64,000 bases of DNA from Pseudomonas songnenensis (GCF_003696315.1 NZ_RFFN01000003.1:434001-498000); one strand, 5' to 3'. Positions 38,545 through 47,821 are shown, numbered from the stretch's first letter. Translations and numbers: made by a program. The notes: generated by a model from the letters alone, not told the origin.

Positions 38545-39960
38545 TCACAGGCCTGCGTGGGCAGCAATGGCGGCGGCAATGGCCAGGGCCAGCTCGCCCG
38601 GCTTGCGTTTGATCGAGTAGTTCAGCAGTTCCGGATGGTTGTCGACGAAGCTGGTGTTGAACTGGCCGCTGCGGAAATCCGGGTTGGCGAGAATCTGCTG
38701 GTAGTAGGTGGCGGTGGTCTTCACGCCCTGTACGCGCATGTCGTCCAGCGCGCGCGAACCACGGGCCAGCGCCTCCTCCCAGGTCAGCGCCCAGACCACC
38801 AGCTTCAGGCACATCGAGTCGTAGTACGGCGGAATGGTGTAGCCGGTGTAGATCGCCGTGTCGGTGCGCACGCCAGGGCCACCGGGCGCGTAGTAGCGGG
38901 TGATCTTGCCGAAGCAGGGCAGGAAGTTGTTGCGCGGATCCTCGGCATTGATGCGGAACTGCAGGGAGAAGCCACGATGCTGGATGTCTTCCTGCTTGAC
39001 CGACAGCGGCTGGCCGGAGGCGATGCGGATCTGCTCGCGCACGATGTCGATGCCGGTGATTTCCTCGGTGATGGTGTGCTCCACCTGCACCCGGGTGTTC
39101 ATCTCCATGAAGTACACCTCGCCATCGGCGAGCAGGAACTCCACGGTACCGGCGTTCTCGTAGCCCACGGCCTTGGCGGCGCGCACCGCCAGATCGCCGA
39201 TGTAGGCGCGCTGCTCGGGGGTCAGCTGCGGGCTGGGAGCGATCTCGATGAGCTTCTGGTTGCGCCGCTGGATCGAGCAGTCGCGCTCGAACAGGTGCAC
39301 GGTGTTGCCGAAGGAGTCGGCAAGGATCTGCGCCTCGATATGTTTGGGCTCGACGATGCACTTCTCCAGGAACACTTCGGCGCTGCCGAAGGCCTTGGTC
39401 GCCTCGGAGATCACCCGCGGATAGGCCGATTCCAGCTCCGCCTGCGAATTGCAGCGGCGAATGCCGCGACCGCCACCGCCCGAGGTGGCCTTGAGCATCA
39501 CCGGATAGCCGATGCGCTCGGCTTCGCGCAGCGCCTCGGCGAGGTCCCTGACGTTGCCTTCGGTGCCCGGCGTGACCGGCACGCCGGCCCTGATCATGCT
39601 GCGCCGCGCTTCGGTCTTGTCGCCCATGCGGCGAATCACGTCTGCCGAAGGACCGACAAACTTGATTCCACGCTCGGCGCAGATGTCCGCCAGTTCGGCA
39701 TTCTCGGAGAGGAAGCCGTAGCCCGGATGCAGCGCATCACAGCCGGTTTCCACCGCCAGGTTCACCAGCTTGCGCGGGTTCAGGTAACCGGCCAGCGGGT
39801 CCTCGCCGATGAAATGCGCCTCATCGGCACGTTTGACATGCAGGGCATGGCGGTCGGCTTCGGAAAATACCGCCACCGAGCGGACACCCATTTCGGCACA
39901 GGCGCGAACGATGCGCACCGCGATTTCCCCGCGGTTGGCGATCAGCAGCTTCTTGATCAC
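38545..39960 (-). CDS. pycA: Pyruvate carboxylase subunit A (biotin carboxylase)
   Basis: A 471-residue ATP-grasp biotin carboxylase that charges the biotin of PycB using ATP and bicarbonate. KKLLIANRGEIAVRIVRAC, ATSGGGGRGIRRC and EMNTRVQVEHTITEEITG are diagnostic. GTG start at 39958-39960 with AGGG about 9 bases upstream. pycB follows after 10 bp. Known acetyl-CoA carboxylase AccC is closely similar, but context assigns this copy to pyruvate carboxylase. Confidence 0.94.
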   Translation of the reverse strand: MIKKLLIANRGEIAVRIVRACAEMGVRSVAVFSEADRHALHVKRADEAHFIGEDPLAGYLNPRKLVNLAVETGCDALHPGYGFLSENAELADICAERGIKFVGPSADVIRRMGDKTEARRSMIRAGVPVTPGTEGNVRDLAEALREAERIGYPVMLKATSGGGGRGIRRCNSQAELESAYPRVISEATKAFGSAEVFLEKCIVEPKHIEAQILADSFGNTVHLFERDCSIQRRNQKLIEIAPSPQLTPEQRAYIGDLAVRAAKAVGYENAGTVEFLLADGEVYFMEMNTRVQVEHTITEEITGIDIVREQIRIASGQPLSVKQEDIQHRGFSLQFRINAEDPRNNFLPCFGKITRYYAPGGPGVRTDTAIYTGYTIPPYYDSMCLKLVVWALTWEEALARGSRALDDMRVQGVKTTATYYQQILANPDFRSGQFNTSFVDNHPELLNYSIKRKPGELALAIAAAIAAHAGL

Positions 39961-40052
39961 GCTGTCTTCCCTCGGATCGTTGAGCAGGCGACCCGCGTGC
40001 GGGTCATGATCACTCGTATTGCAACGAGCCGTTTCACCCTACGCCCGCCGGG

Positions 40053-40103
40053 GTAATTACTGAAAATGAATAATTGTTTGCCTGATAATAAGTAATTACT
40101 TAT
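40053..40103. promoter_or_regulatory. Candidate PycR operators between pycA and pycR
   Basis: GTAATTACT occurs at 40053-40061 and again at 40092-40100, 39 bases apart, close to four helical turns. The second copy lies in the perfect 16-bp palindrome ATAAGTAATTACTTAT (40088-40103). The gap is markedly AT-rich compared with the genes. The layout is that of a LysR recognition and activation site pair shared by divergent genes; binding by PycR is inference. Confidence 0.6.
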
Positions 40104-40197
40104 ACATGGCCGTCAACAGAACGTTATCTGGCCGAACGGTCAATCCCGCTGCGCCATTCGAGCGCCGTTTCGACATCAAGAAATCGCGGAGAACGTG

Positions 40198-41157
40198 ATG
40201 CGAAAATCACTGATGCGCATGACATTGCGCCAGCTTCAGGTATTCCGCGCCGTCTGTGAGACGCTCTCCTACAGTCGCGCCGCCGAAGAAATGGCGCTGA
40301 CCCAGCCAGCCGTCAGCCTGCAGATTCGCCAGCTGGAAGAACTGGTCGGGCAACCGCTGTTCGAGTACGTCGGCAAGAAGCTCTACCTGACCGATGCCGC
40401 CGACGCGCTGCAGCGCGCCAGCACGGATATCTTCGGCCGGCTGGACAGCCTCGACATGCAACTGTCGGATCTGCAGGGCTCGCTGCAGGGCCAGCTCAAC
40501 CTCGCCGTGGAATCCAGCGCCAAGTACATCACGCCGCATCTGTTCGCCGCATTCAAACGCCTGCACCCTGAGGTCAGCCTGCAACTGGTGGTGGTGAACC
40601 ATGCCCAGGCGGTCAAGCGCCTGTCGGTCAGCCGTGACGACCTGCTGATCATGTCCCAGGTGCCCACCGACATGGACCTGGAGTTCATGCCCTTCCTGAA
40701 CAACCCGATCATCGCCGTGGCGCCCCCCGGACATCCGCTGTGCCACGCCGCCACGCTTTCCCTGCAGGACCTCACCGGCTACCCGCTACTGGTGCGCGAA
40801 CCAGGCTCCGGTACACGACGGGCCGGCGAAGACTATCTGCGCCAGAAACGCGCGCATTTCGCCCAGACCATCCAGGTCGCGTCGCTGGACGCGCTGCGTG
40901 AATGCGTGGTGGCAGGCCTTGGCCTGGCACTGCTACCCCGGCACGCGGTGCACCTGGAACTGGCCAGCGGACTGCTGCGCGAACTGCCGGTGGCGGAGCT
41001 GCCGCTGTACCGCAGCTGGTGCGTGGTGCATCCGCGCAGCAAGCGCCTGAGCCCGGTGGCCCAGGCATTCTTCGCCTTCCTCCGTGAAGAGCGTGCGCAG
41101 ATCAGTGTGCTGGCGGAGCGCTTCGCCGGGTCGCCGACGACGACCGCAACGAACTGA
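40198..41157 (+). CDS. pycR: LysR-family regulator of pyruvate carboxylase
   Basis: A 319-residue LysR protein. The winged helix reads LRQLQVFRAVCETLSYSRAA with LTQPAVSLQIRQLEELVG; the effector domain contains REPGSGTRRAGEDYL, seen in CbbR/CysB-like sensors. Divergent from pycA, as PycR (PA5437) is in P. aeruginosa. ATG 40198 has GGAG 6 bases upstream; GTG one codon earlier is less well spaced. The 3' end overlaps a small gene on the other strand. Confidence 0.88.
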   Translation: MRKSLMRMTLRQLQVFRAVCETLSYSRAAEEMALTQPAVSLQIRQLEELVGQPLFEYVGKKLYLTDAADALQRASTDIFGRLDSLDMQLSDLQGSLQGQLNLAVESSAKYITPHLFAAFKRLHPEVSLQLVVVNHAQAVKRLSVSRDDLLIMSQVPTDMDLEFMPFLNNPIIAVAPPGHPLCHAATLSLQDLTGYPLLVREPGSGTRRAGEDYLRQKRAHFAQTIQVASLDALRECVVAGLGLALLPRHAVHLELASGLLRELPVAELPLYRSWCVVHPRSKRLSPVAQAFFAFLREERAQISVLAERFAGSPTTTATN

Positions 41158-41314
41158 GCACCAGCGCATCGGCGTAATCGTTCAGTTCGGCATGCAGCTG
41201 GCGCTGCTCGGTGTAGCTCTCGATGGCGCGGCGAAAACGCATGCGGCGTTCATCCTGCTGCTTGCGGCGGGACTTGCTGTCGAGCTGGCTGTTGTCGTCG
41301 GTGTGCCGGAGCAT
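41102..41314 (-). CDS. Small basic protein, PA3496-like
   Basis: A 70-residue, charged, soluble protein with the core DERRMRFRRAIESYTEQRQL, reminiscent of the small PA3496-type family of pseudomonads; I am not certain of that match. GGGAG lies 7 bases before the ATG, good evidence that it is expressed. Its last 56 bases run antisense to the end of pycR. Function unknown. Confidence 0.65.
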   Translation of the reverse strand: MLRHTDDNSQLDSKSRRKQQDERRMRFRRAIESYTEQRQLHAELNDYADALVLSSLRSSSATRRSAPPAH

Positions 41315-41416
41315 GAGTGATCTCCCAGAACAGGTAACGGGAGATCAGCATCGACGCCGTGAATGACAACCTGAAGTCAGCGCCATGACGCGCCGATGAA
41401 AAGACGCGGCGCAGCT

Positions 41417-42283
41417 TCAGTCGTCGTGCGACTTGACCTTCTGCGGCGACAGACGAAGGCTGCGCAGGCTGCGCTTGACGCTCTTGAGGTGATTGACCAG
41501 GCTCGGCCCGCGGGCCATCGCGACACCCATCGCCAGCACGTCGATCACCACCAGGTGGGCGATGCGCGAAGTCAGCGGGGTGTAGATCTCGGTGTCTTCC
41601 TGCACGTCGATCGCCAGGTTGATGGTGGCCAGCTCGGCCAGCGGGGTCTGGCTCGGGCACAGGGTGATCAGGGTAGCGCCCGACTCACGCACCACGTTGG
41701 CGGTGATCAGCAGATCCTTGGAGCGACCGGACTGCGAGATGCAGATCGCCACATCGGTGGGCTTGAGCGTCACCGCCGACATGGCCTGCATGTGCGGATC
41801 GGAATAGGCCGCGGCCGACAGCAGCAGGCGGAAGAACTTGTGCTGCGCATCGGTGGCCACCGCACCGGAGGCGCCGAAGCCGTAGAACTCGACGCGCTCG
41901 GCCTTGGCCATCGCCGCAATGGCGCGCTGCAGCGCTTCGGGGTCGAGCCGCTCGCGCACTTCCATCAGCGTGTGCAGGGTGGTGTCGAAGATCTTCAGCG
42001 CAAAGTCGGCCACCGAGTCGTTCTCGCTGATGGCGAACTGACCGAAGCTCGCGCCGGCGGCCAGGCTCTGGGCCAGCTTGAGCTTCAGATCCTGGAAGCC
42101 GAGACAACCGATGGCGCGGCAGAAGCGCACGATGGTCGGCTCGCTGACACCGACCACATGAGCCAGGTCGGCCATCGAACTGTGCATCACCGATGCCGGA
42201 TCGAGCAGGACATGGTCGGCCACTTTCAGCTCCGACTTCCGTAGCAGGCTTCTCGACTGGGCGATGTGTTGCAGCAGATTCAC
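41417..42283 (-). CDS. hexR: HexR-like RpiR-family regulator
   Basis: A 288-residue RpiR-type regulator: an N-terminal helix-turn-helix (LAHVVGVSEPTIVRFCRAIG) and a C-terminal SIS sugar-phosphate domain (FYGFGASGAVATDAQHKF, ICISQSGRSKDL). HexR of pseudomonads binds 2-keto-3-deoxy-6-phosphogluconate and represses zwf and related genes. GTG start. Divergent from zwf, with a matching operator between them. PAO1 has two such pairs (from memory); this locus aligns with PA5438-PA5439. Confidence 0.88.
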   Translation of the reverse strand: MNLLQHIAQSRSLLRKSELKVADHVLLDPASVMHSSMADLAHVVGVSEPTIVRFCRAIGCLGFQDLKLKLAQSLAAGASFGQFAISENDSVADFALKIFDTTLHTLMEVRERLDPEALQRAIAAMAKAERVEFYGFGASGAVATDAQHKFFRLLLSAAAYSDPHMQAMSAVTLKPTDVAICISQSGRSKDLLITANVVRESGATLITLCPSQTPLAELATINLAIDVQEDTEIYTPLTSRIAHLVVIDVLAMGVAMARGPSLVNHLKSVKRSLRSLRLSPQKVKSHDD

Positions 42284-42353
42284 GTTGCGGACTCGCTATG
42301 CTCACTCTGAGGGCCGATTCAGGCGCGACAGGCGCCGCTCGGTCGTCAGCGGG

Positions 42354-42381
42354 TTGTAGTGGGGCGGTAGTTATACTACAA
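42354..42381. promoter_or_regulatory. Candidate HexR operator upstream of zwf
   Basis: The palindrome GTAGT-TAT-ACTAC (42367-42379) is followed by AA, giving GTAGTTATACTACAA; a further half-site TTGTAGT lies at 42354-42360, so the block is bounded by TTGTAGT and ACTACAA. Known HexR sites are TGTAGT/ACTACA-type palindromes. It lies 44 to 71 bases before the zwf start. Confidence 0.75.
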
Positions 42382-42424
42382 GCCTCGCCATGCCGCCCAT
42401 TTTTTGGCCTCTAGGAGTGCTTCT

Positions 42425-43867
42425 GTGTCGATTTCCTGTGACATGCTCGTGTTCGGCGGAACCGGTGACCTGACTCTGCACAAACTGCTGCCGGCGCTCT
42501 ACCACCTGCACCGCGACGGCCGCCTTCACGCCGACGTGCGCATCCTCGCCCTGGCGCGCAAGAAGCTCGACCGCGACGGCTACCTAGCCCTGGCCGAACG
42601 CCACTGCCGCGCCCAGGTCGCTCGCGCCGATTTCAGCCCGGACACCTGGCAGGCCTTCGCCCAGCGCCTCGACTATTTCGCCATGGACGCCTCCCAGCGC
42701 GGTGACTACGTGCGCCTGGCCCAGTACCTCGGCAAGGCTGAAGGTCGCGTCCGTGTGTATTACCTGGCCACCGCGCCGGATCTGTTCGAGCCCATCGCCG
42801 CCAACCTGGAAAGCGCAGGACTCGCCGGTGACGATGCGCGCATCGTGTTGGAAAAACCCATCGGCCACTCGCTGGATTCGGCCCTGGAGATCAACGAAGC
42901 GATCGGTGCGGTGTTCCCCGAAGCGCGCATCTACCGGATCGACCACTACCTGGGCAAGGAAACGGTGCAGAACCTCATGGCGCTGCGCTTCGCCAACGCG
43001 CTGTTCGAGCCGATCTGGCGCGCCGGGCATATCGACCACGTGCAGATCACCGTCGCCGAAACCCTCGGCGTGGAGAACCGTGGCGGCTACTACGACAACG
43101 CCGGTGCCATGCGCGACATGCTGCAGAACCATCTCTTGCAACTGCTCTGCCTGGTGGCGATGGAGGCGCCGGTGCGGTTCGACGCCAAGCACATCCGCGG
43201 CGAGAAGGTGAAGGTGCTCGAGGCGCTCAAGCCCATCACCGGCAACGACGTGCTGGACAAGACCGTGCGCGGCCAGTACGGCGCCGGCCGCATCGGCGGC
43301 CACGACGTGCAGGCGTACTACTTCGAGCCCAACATCGACAACGACAGCGACACGGAAACCTTCGTCGCGGTGAAGGCCGAGATCGACAACTGGCGCTGGG
43401 CCGGCGTGCCCTTCTACCTGCGCACCGGCAAACGCATGGCGCGTAAACGCTCGGAAATCATCATCACCTTCAAGCAGGTGCCGCATCTGCTGTTCAGCAA
43501 GGGCGAAGTGAATCGCCTGGTGATCAGTCTGCAGCCGGAAGAAAGCATCAGCCTGCAGCTGATGGCCAAGGCACCCGGCAAGGGCATGCAGCTCGAGCCG
43601 GTGGAGCTGGATCTGAACCTTGCGCACGCCTTCAGCAGCACCCGCCGCTGGGAAGCCTACGAGCGCCTGCTGCTGGACGTGATCGAGGGCGATTCGACCC
43701 TGTTCATGCGCCGCGACGAAGTGGAAGCGGCCTGGAACTGGGTCGACCCGATCCTGCGCGGCTGGGGCAGCTACTACCGCAAACCGCGGCCGTATCCCGC
43801 CGGCGAAGACGGCCCGGAACAGGCCCACCAGTTCATCGAGCGCCAGGGGCATCGCTGGTGGCAGTGA
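42425..43867 (+). CDS. zwf: Glucose-6-phosphate 1-dehydrogenase
   Basis: A 480-residue enzyme oxidising glucose 6-phosphate to 6-phosphogluconolactone with NAD(P)+. The nucleotide loop is FGGTGDLTLHKLLPALY (GxxGDL), the active site RIDHYLGKETVQNLMALRFAN, and the EKPIGHSL block is present. GTG 42425 has AGGAG 7 bases upstream. No pgl or eda follows, unlike the main zwf-pgl-eda operon of pseudomonads, so this may be a second isozyme. Confidence 0.95.
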   Translation: MSISCDMLVFGGTGDLTLHKLLPALYHLHRDGRLHADVRILALARKKLDRDGYLALAERHCRAQVARADFSPDTWQAFAQRLDYFAMDASQRGDYVRLAQYLGKAEGRVRVYYLATAPDLFEPIAANLESAGLAGDDARIVLEKPIGHSLDSALEINEAIGAVFPEARIYRIDHYLGKETVQNLMALRFANALFEPIWRAGHIDHVQITVAETLGVENRGGYYDNAGAMRDMLQNHLLQLLCLVAMEAPVRFDAKHIRGEKVKVLEALKPITGNDVLDKTVRGQYGAGRIGGHDVQAYYFEPNIDNDSDTETFVAVKAEIDNWRWAGVPFYLRTGKRMARKRSEIIITFKQVPHLLFSKGEVNRLVISLQPEESISLQLMAKAPGKGMQLEPVELDLNLAHAFSSTRRWEAYERLLLDVIEGDSTLFMRRDEVEAAWNWVDPILRGWGSYYRKPRPYPAGEDGPEQAHQFIERQGHRWWQ

Positions 43868-44421
43868 AGTCGGCCTGAGCAACTCCCGTGCAACTTCGCC
43901 ACAGCGCCCGCATTACGTGCGCTAGAGCGGATATAGGAACTTTGCGGAACCCGGTGAATATGGCGGCGACAACTAGCCTGAGCAACTGGCATCGCCGCCT
44001 CATTATCTGCCTGCATATTCACGATATATCGGATGGACATAATTGGCCGCGCGCCGCAGGTAACTACTGATTCTCAGGCGCCGATTACTTGCCGACATGA
44101 AGCGCTACACTCCGCCGCTCTCCACCTTCCGCTCACCATTCGCACAAACGGGGGCATTCGCGGCGTCATCCCGAGCCCACAACCCAGCATGAACGCTGGC
44201 TCTCAGCCGCGTCAGCTCGTTCATCGAAGAACTTTTGCAGTTCCTCGCCATCGAACTTCCCGGGCCAGTTCAGCAAAGTATCAGCGTAACTTCTGCGTAT
44301 CAAAAAGAAACAGACTGAAACATTCGCCTCGCCATAGCCGCTATCACGCGGGCTCCAGCGCTATATGCAAGTCCTCGCACTTCGCATATCGGGAAGTTCG
44401 GGTTGAGAATATTTTCTCGAT
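43868..44421. other. Long gap upstream of the ectoine operon
   Basis: This 554-bp stretch has no convincing gene. It includes the palindrome CGATATATCG (44022-44031) and, just before ectA, GAGAA-TATT-TTCTC (44405-44418). Base composition becomes less GC-rich toward ectA. It must hold the salt-responsive ect promoter, but no standard -35/-10 pair stands out, and there is no ectR/cosR gene. Confidence 0.5.
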
Positions 44422-45003
44422 ATGCCTACCCTAAAAAGGAATTCAATCAACAACCCCAAAGGCATTGTTTTGAGTTTCCCCACCGTAATGCTCCGTCGCC
44501 CAACCGACGGCGACGGTTACAACCTCCATCAGCTGGTGGCGCGCTGCCAGCCCCTCGATACCAATTCGGTCTACTGCAACCTGCTGCAGTGTTCGGATTT
44601 CGCTGACACCGCCATCGCCGCAGAGAACGCCCAGGGCGAGCTGGTCGGTTTCATCTCGGGTTATCGCCCCCCTGCCCGCCCGGACACCCTGTTCGTCTGG
44701 CAGGTCGCCGTCGACAGTTCGATGCGCGGTCAGGGCCTGGCCCTGCGCATGCTGCTGGCGCTGACGGCCCGGGTGGCCCGTGAGCACGACGTGCGCTTCA
44801 TGGAAACCACCATTTCCCCGGACAACGCGGCGTCGCAGGCACTGTTCAAGCGGGCCTTCGATCGGCTGGGTGCCGACTGCACCACGCGCACGCTGTTTTC
44901 CCGCGCCACGCATTTCGCCGGTCAGCACGAGGACGAGGTGCTCTACCGCGCCGGCCCGTTCACCGTTTCCCATCTAGAAGAAGAGCTCAAGGAGCACGCA
45001 TGA
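44422..45003 (+). CDS. ectA: L-2,4-diaminobutyrate N-gamma-acetyltransferase
   Basis: A 193-residue GNAT enzyme making N-gamma-acetyl-diaminobutyrate, the second step to ectoine. [58 protein letters not shown] (acetyl-CoA loop) and [15 protein letters not shown] are EctA hallmarks. The start ATG 44422 has no Shine-Dalgarno; the next ATG (codon 23) has none either. The stop overlaps the ectB start. Confidence 0.95.
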   Translation: MPTLKRNSINNPKGIVLSFPTVMLRRPTDGDGYNLHQLVARCQPLDTNSVYCNLLQCSDFADTAIAAENAQGELVGFISGYRPPARPDTLFVWQVAVDSSMRGQGLALRMLLALTARVAREHDVRFMETTISPDNAASQALFKRAFDRLGADCTTRTLFSRATHFAGQHEDEVLYRAGPFTVSHLEEELKEHA

Positions 45004-46277
45004 AAACTTTTGAACTGAATGAATCCAGGGTTCGCAGCTACTGCCGTTCCTTCCCCGTGGTCTTCAAGCAGGCCCAGGGCGCCGAACTGGTCACTCAGGA
45101 CGGCAAGCGCTACATCGACTTCCTCGCTGGTGCCGGCACGCTCAACTACGGGCACAACCACCCGGTGCTCAAGCAGGCGCTGCTCGAGTACATCGAGAGC
45201 GACGGCATCACCCACGGCCTGGACATGTACACCGAAGCCAAGGAGCGTTTCCTCGAGACCTTCAACCGGCTGATCCTCGAGCCGCGCGGCATGGGCGACT
45301 ACCGCATGCAGTTCACCGGCCCGACCGGCACCAACGCGGTCGAGGCGGCGATGAAGCTGGCGCGCAAGGTCACCGGGCGCAACAACATCATCAGTTTCAC
45401 CAACGGCTTCCACGGCTGCAGCATTGGCGCGCTGGCCGCCACCGGCAACCAGCATCACCGCGGCGGCTCCGGCATCGGCCTCTCCGACGTCAGCCGCATG
45501 CCCTACGCCAACTATTTCGGCGACAAGACCAACACCATCGGCATGATGGACAAGCTCTTGTCCGACCCATCCAGCGGGATCGACAAGCCCGCCGCGGTGA
45601 TCGTTGAGGTGGTGCAGGGCGAAGGCGGCCTGAACACCGCGTCGGCCGAATGGATGCGCAAGCTCGAGAAGCTCTGCCGCAAGCACGAGATGCTGCTGAT
45701 CGTCGATGACATCCAGGCCGGCTGCGGCCGCACCGGGACTTTCTTCAGCTTCGAAGAAATGGGCATCCAGCCGGATATCGTCACGCTGTCCAAGTCGCTG
45801 TCCGGCTACGGCCTGCCGTTCGCCATGGTGTTGCTGCGCCAGGAACTGGACCAGTGGAAGCCGGGCGAACACAACGGCACCTTCCGCGGCAACAACCATG
45901 CATTCGTCACGGCGGCCGCGGCGGTCGAGCACTTCTGGCAGAACGACACGTTCGCCAACAGCGTGAAGGCCAAGGGCAAGCGCATCGCCGACGGCATGCA
46001 GCGCATCATCCGTCGCCACGGCCCGGATTCGCTGTTCCTCAAGGGCCGCGGGATGATGATCGGCATCAGCTGCCCCGATGGCGAGATTGCCGCCGCAGTG
46101 TGCCGCCACGCCTTCGAAAACGGCCTGGTGATCGAGACCAGCGGCGCCCACAGCGAAGTGGTCAAGTGCCTCTGCCCGCTGATCATCAGCGATGAGCAGA
46201 TCGACAAGGCACTTTCCATCCTCGACAAGGCATTTGCCGCCGTGATGAGCGAGCAGACCGAGAACCAAGCTTCCTGA
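45000..46277 (+). CDS. ectB: L-2,4-diaminobutyrate transaminase
   Basis: A 425-residue class III aminotransferase converting aspartate semialdehyde and glutamate to diaminobutyrate, first step to ectoine. The start [52 protein letters not shown] and the PLP-Lys in [17 protein letters not shown] are typical. AAGGAG lies 5 bases before the ATG, which overlaps ectA by four bases. Confidence 0.97.
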   Translation: MKTFELNESRVRSYCRSFPVVFKQAQGAELVTQDGKRYIDFLAGAGTLNYGHNHPVLKQALLEYIESDGITHGLDMYTEAKERFLETFNRLILEPRGMGDYRMQFTGPTGTNAVEAAMKLARKVTGRNNIISFTNGFHGCSIGALAATGNQHHRGGSGIGLSDVSRMPYANYFGDKTNTIGMMDKLLSDPSSGIDKPAAVIVEVVQGEGGLNTASAEWMRKLEKLCRKHEMLLIVDDIQAGCGRTGTFFSFEEMGIQPDIVTLSKSLSGYGLPFAMVLLRQELDQWKPGEHNGTFRGNNHAFVTAAAAVEHFWQNDTFANSVKAKGKRIADGMQRIIRRHGPDSLFLKGRGMMIGISCPDGEIAAAVCRHAFENGLVIETSGAHSEVVKCLCPLIISDEQIDKALSILDKAFAAVMSEQTENQAS

Positions 46278-46287
46278 GGTATCCGCC

Positions 46288-46689
46288 ATGATCGTCAGAA
46301 CCCTCGCCGAGTGCGAAAAGACCGACCGCAAGGTCCACAGCCAGACCGGCACCTGGGACAGCACGCGCATGCTGCTCAAGGACGACAAGGTGGGATTCTC
46401 CTTCCACATCACCACCATCTACGCCGGCAGCGAGACGCACATCCACTACCAGAACCACTTCGAGTCGGTGTACTGCATCAGCGGCAATGGCGAGATCGAG
46501 ACCATTGCCGACGGCAAGATCTACAAGATCGAGCCGGGCACGCTGTACGTGCTGGACAAGCATGACGAGCACCTGCTGCGAGGCGGCAGCGAAGACATGA
46601 AGCTGGCCTGCGTCTTCAACCCGCCGCTCAACGGGCGCGAAGTGCATGACGAAAGCGGCGTCTATCCGCTGGAGGCCGAAACCGTCTGA
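46288..46689 (+). CDS. ectC: Ectoine synthase
   Basis: A 133-residue cupin closing N-gamma-acetyl-diaminobutyrate to ectoine with loss of water. [36 protein letters not shown] and [14 protein letters not shown] carry the family pattern; metal-binding residues lie in [13 protein letters not shown] and [14 protein letters not shown] lies 8 bases before the ATG, 10 bp after ectB. Confidence 0.97.
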   Translation: MIVRTLAECEKTDRKVHSQTGTWDSTRMLLKDDKVGFSFHITTIYAGSETHIHYQNHFESVYCISGNGEIETIADGKIYKIEPGTLYVLDKHDEHLLRGGSEDMKLACVFNPPLNGREVHDESGVYPLEAETV

Positions 46690-46702
46690 TACCGGTTTAA
46701 CC

Positions 46703-46724
46703 GGGGCGGCCACCGCGCCGCCCC
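46703..46724 (+). terminator. Strong hairpin between ectC and ectD
   Basis: GGGGCGGC (46703-46710) pairs perfectly with GCCGCCCC (46717-46724) over the loop CACCGC. No T-run follows. It may act as a partial terminator or an mRNA stabiliser, lowering ectD relative to ectABC. Confidence 0.5.
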
Positions 46725-46748
46725 GCCATTACAAGAAAGGAGGTAAGC

Positions 46749-47666
46749 GTGAACCCTATGCAAGCCGACCTGTATCCCTCGCGCCAGGAAGACCAGCCCA
46801 GCTGGCAGGAACGCCTGGATCCGGTCGTCTACCGCAGCGACCTGGAGAATGCGCCGATCGCGGCAGAGCTGGTCGAACGCTTCGAGCGCGACGGCTACCT
46901 GGTCATCCCCAATCTGTTCAGCGCCGACGAAGTCGCGGTGTTTCGCGCCGAACTCGAGCGCATGCGCCAGGACCCGGCCGTCGCCGGTTCCGGCAAGACC
47001 ATCAAGGAACCCGATAGCGGCGCAATTCGCTCGGTGTTCGCCATCCACAAGGACAACGAGCTGTTCGCCCGCGTGGCTGCCGACGAGCGCACCGCCGGCA
47101 TCGCCCGCTTCATCCTTGGCGGCGACCTGTACGTGCATCAGTCGCGGATGAACTTCAAGCCCGGCTTCACCGGCAAGGAGTTCTACTGGCACTCGGACTT
47201 CGAGACCTGGCACGTCGAAGACGGCATGCCGCGCATGCGCTGCCTGTCCTGCTCGATCCTGTTGACCGACAACGAGCCGCACAACGGCCCGCTGATGCTG
47301 ATGCCCGGCTCGCACAAGCACTACGTGCGCTGCGTCGGCGCCACACCGGAAAATCACTACGAGAAATCCCTGCGCAAGCAGGAGATCGGCATCCCCGACC
47401 AGAACAGCCTGAGCGAGCTGGCCGGCCGCTTCGGCATCGACTGCGCCACCGGCCCGGCCGGCAGCGTGGTGTTCTTCGACTGCAACACCATGCACGGCTC
47501 CAACGGCAACATCACGCCCAGCGCCCGCAGCAATCTGTTCTATGTCTACAACCACGTGGATAATGCCGTGCAGGCGCCATTCTGCGAGCAGAAACCCCGT
47601 CCGGCCTTCGTCGCCGAGCGCGAGAAATTCAAGCCGCTGGAAATTCAGCCGCAACAGTATCTCTGA
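46749..47666 (+). CDS. ectD: Ectoine 5-hydroxylase
   Basis: An iron(II)/2-oxoglutarate dioxygenase making 5-hydroxyectoine. Iron ligands are His/Asp in FYWHSDFETWHVEDGMP and His in FDCNTMHGSN; MNFKPGFTGKEFYWH matches the EctD signature. GTG 46749 has a very strong AAGGAGG 5 to 6 bases upstream (305 residues); ATG 46758, giving 302 residues as in described EctD proteins, is 14 bases away. Both are possible. Confidence 0.96.
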   Translation: MNPMQADLYPSRQEDQPSWQERLDPVVYRSDLENAPIAAELVERFERDGYLVIPNLFSADEVAVFRAELERMRQDPAVAGSGKTIKEPDSGAIRSVFAIHKDNELFARVAADERTAGIARFILGGDLYVHQSRMNFKPGFTGKEFYWHSDFETWHVEDGMPRMRCLSCSILLTDNEPHNGPLMLMPGSHKHYVRCVGATPENHYEKSLRKQEIGIPDQNSLSELAGRFGIDCATGPAGSVVFFDCNTMHGSNGNITPSARSNLFYVYNHVDNAVQAPFCEQKPRPAFVAEREKFKPLEIQPQQYL

Positions 47667-47821
47667 GGCGATCGGGCGCGTCTGATGACGGGCCCGTTTC
47701 CCCGGTTAGGCCGACGCTCATACCGGCCCAGGGATGAATTCATTTTCAGCTCGTTGATCGACAGGTGCGCCAGCCGCGCCGGGCCCGTCAACGGCCTGCC
47801 AGATTCGGACGCAATATAAAG
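47667..47821. other. Gap between ectD and ask_ect
   Basis: The 155-bp gap contains no gene and no clear terminator. Only a small GC-rich ACGGGCCCGT palindrome near 47684-47694 is seen. The gap is long enough for an internal promoter ahead of the aspartokinase. Confidence 0.4.

Noticed and set aside
42284-42353. A second HexR site close to the hexR start
   Set aside because: Only GC-rich sequence is seen there; the sole palindrome of the right type is at 42367-42379.
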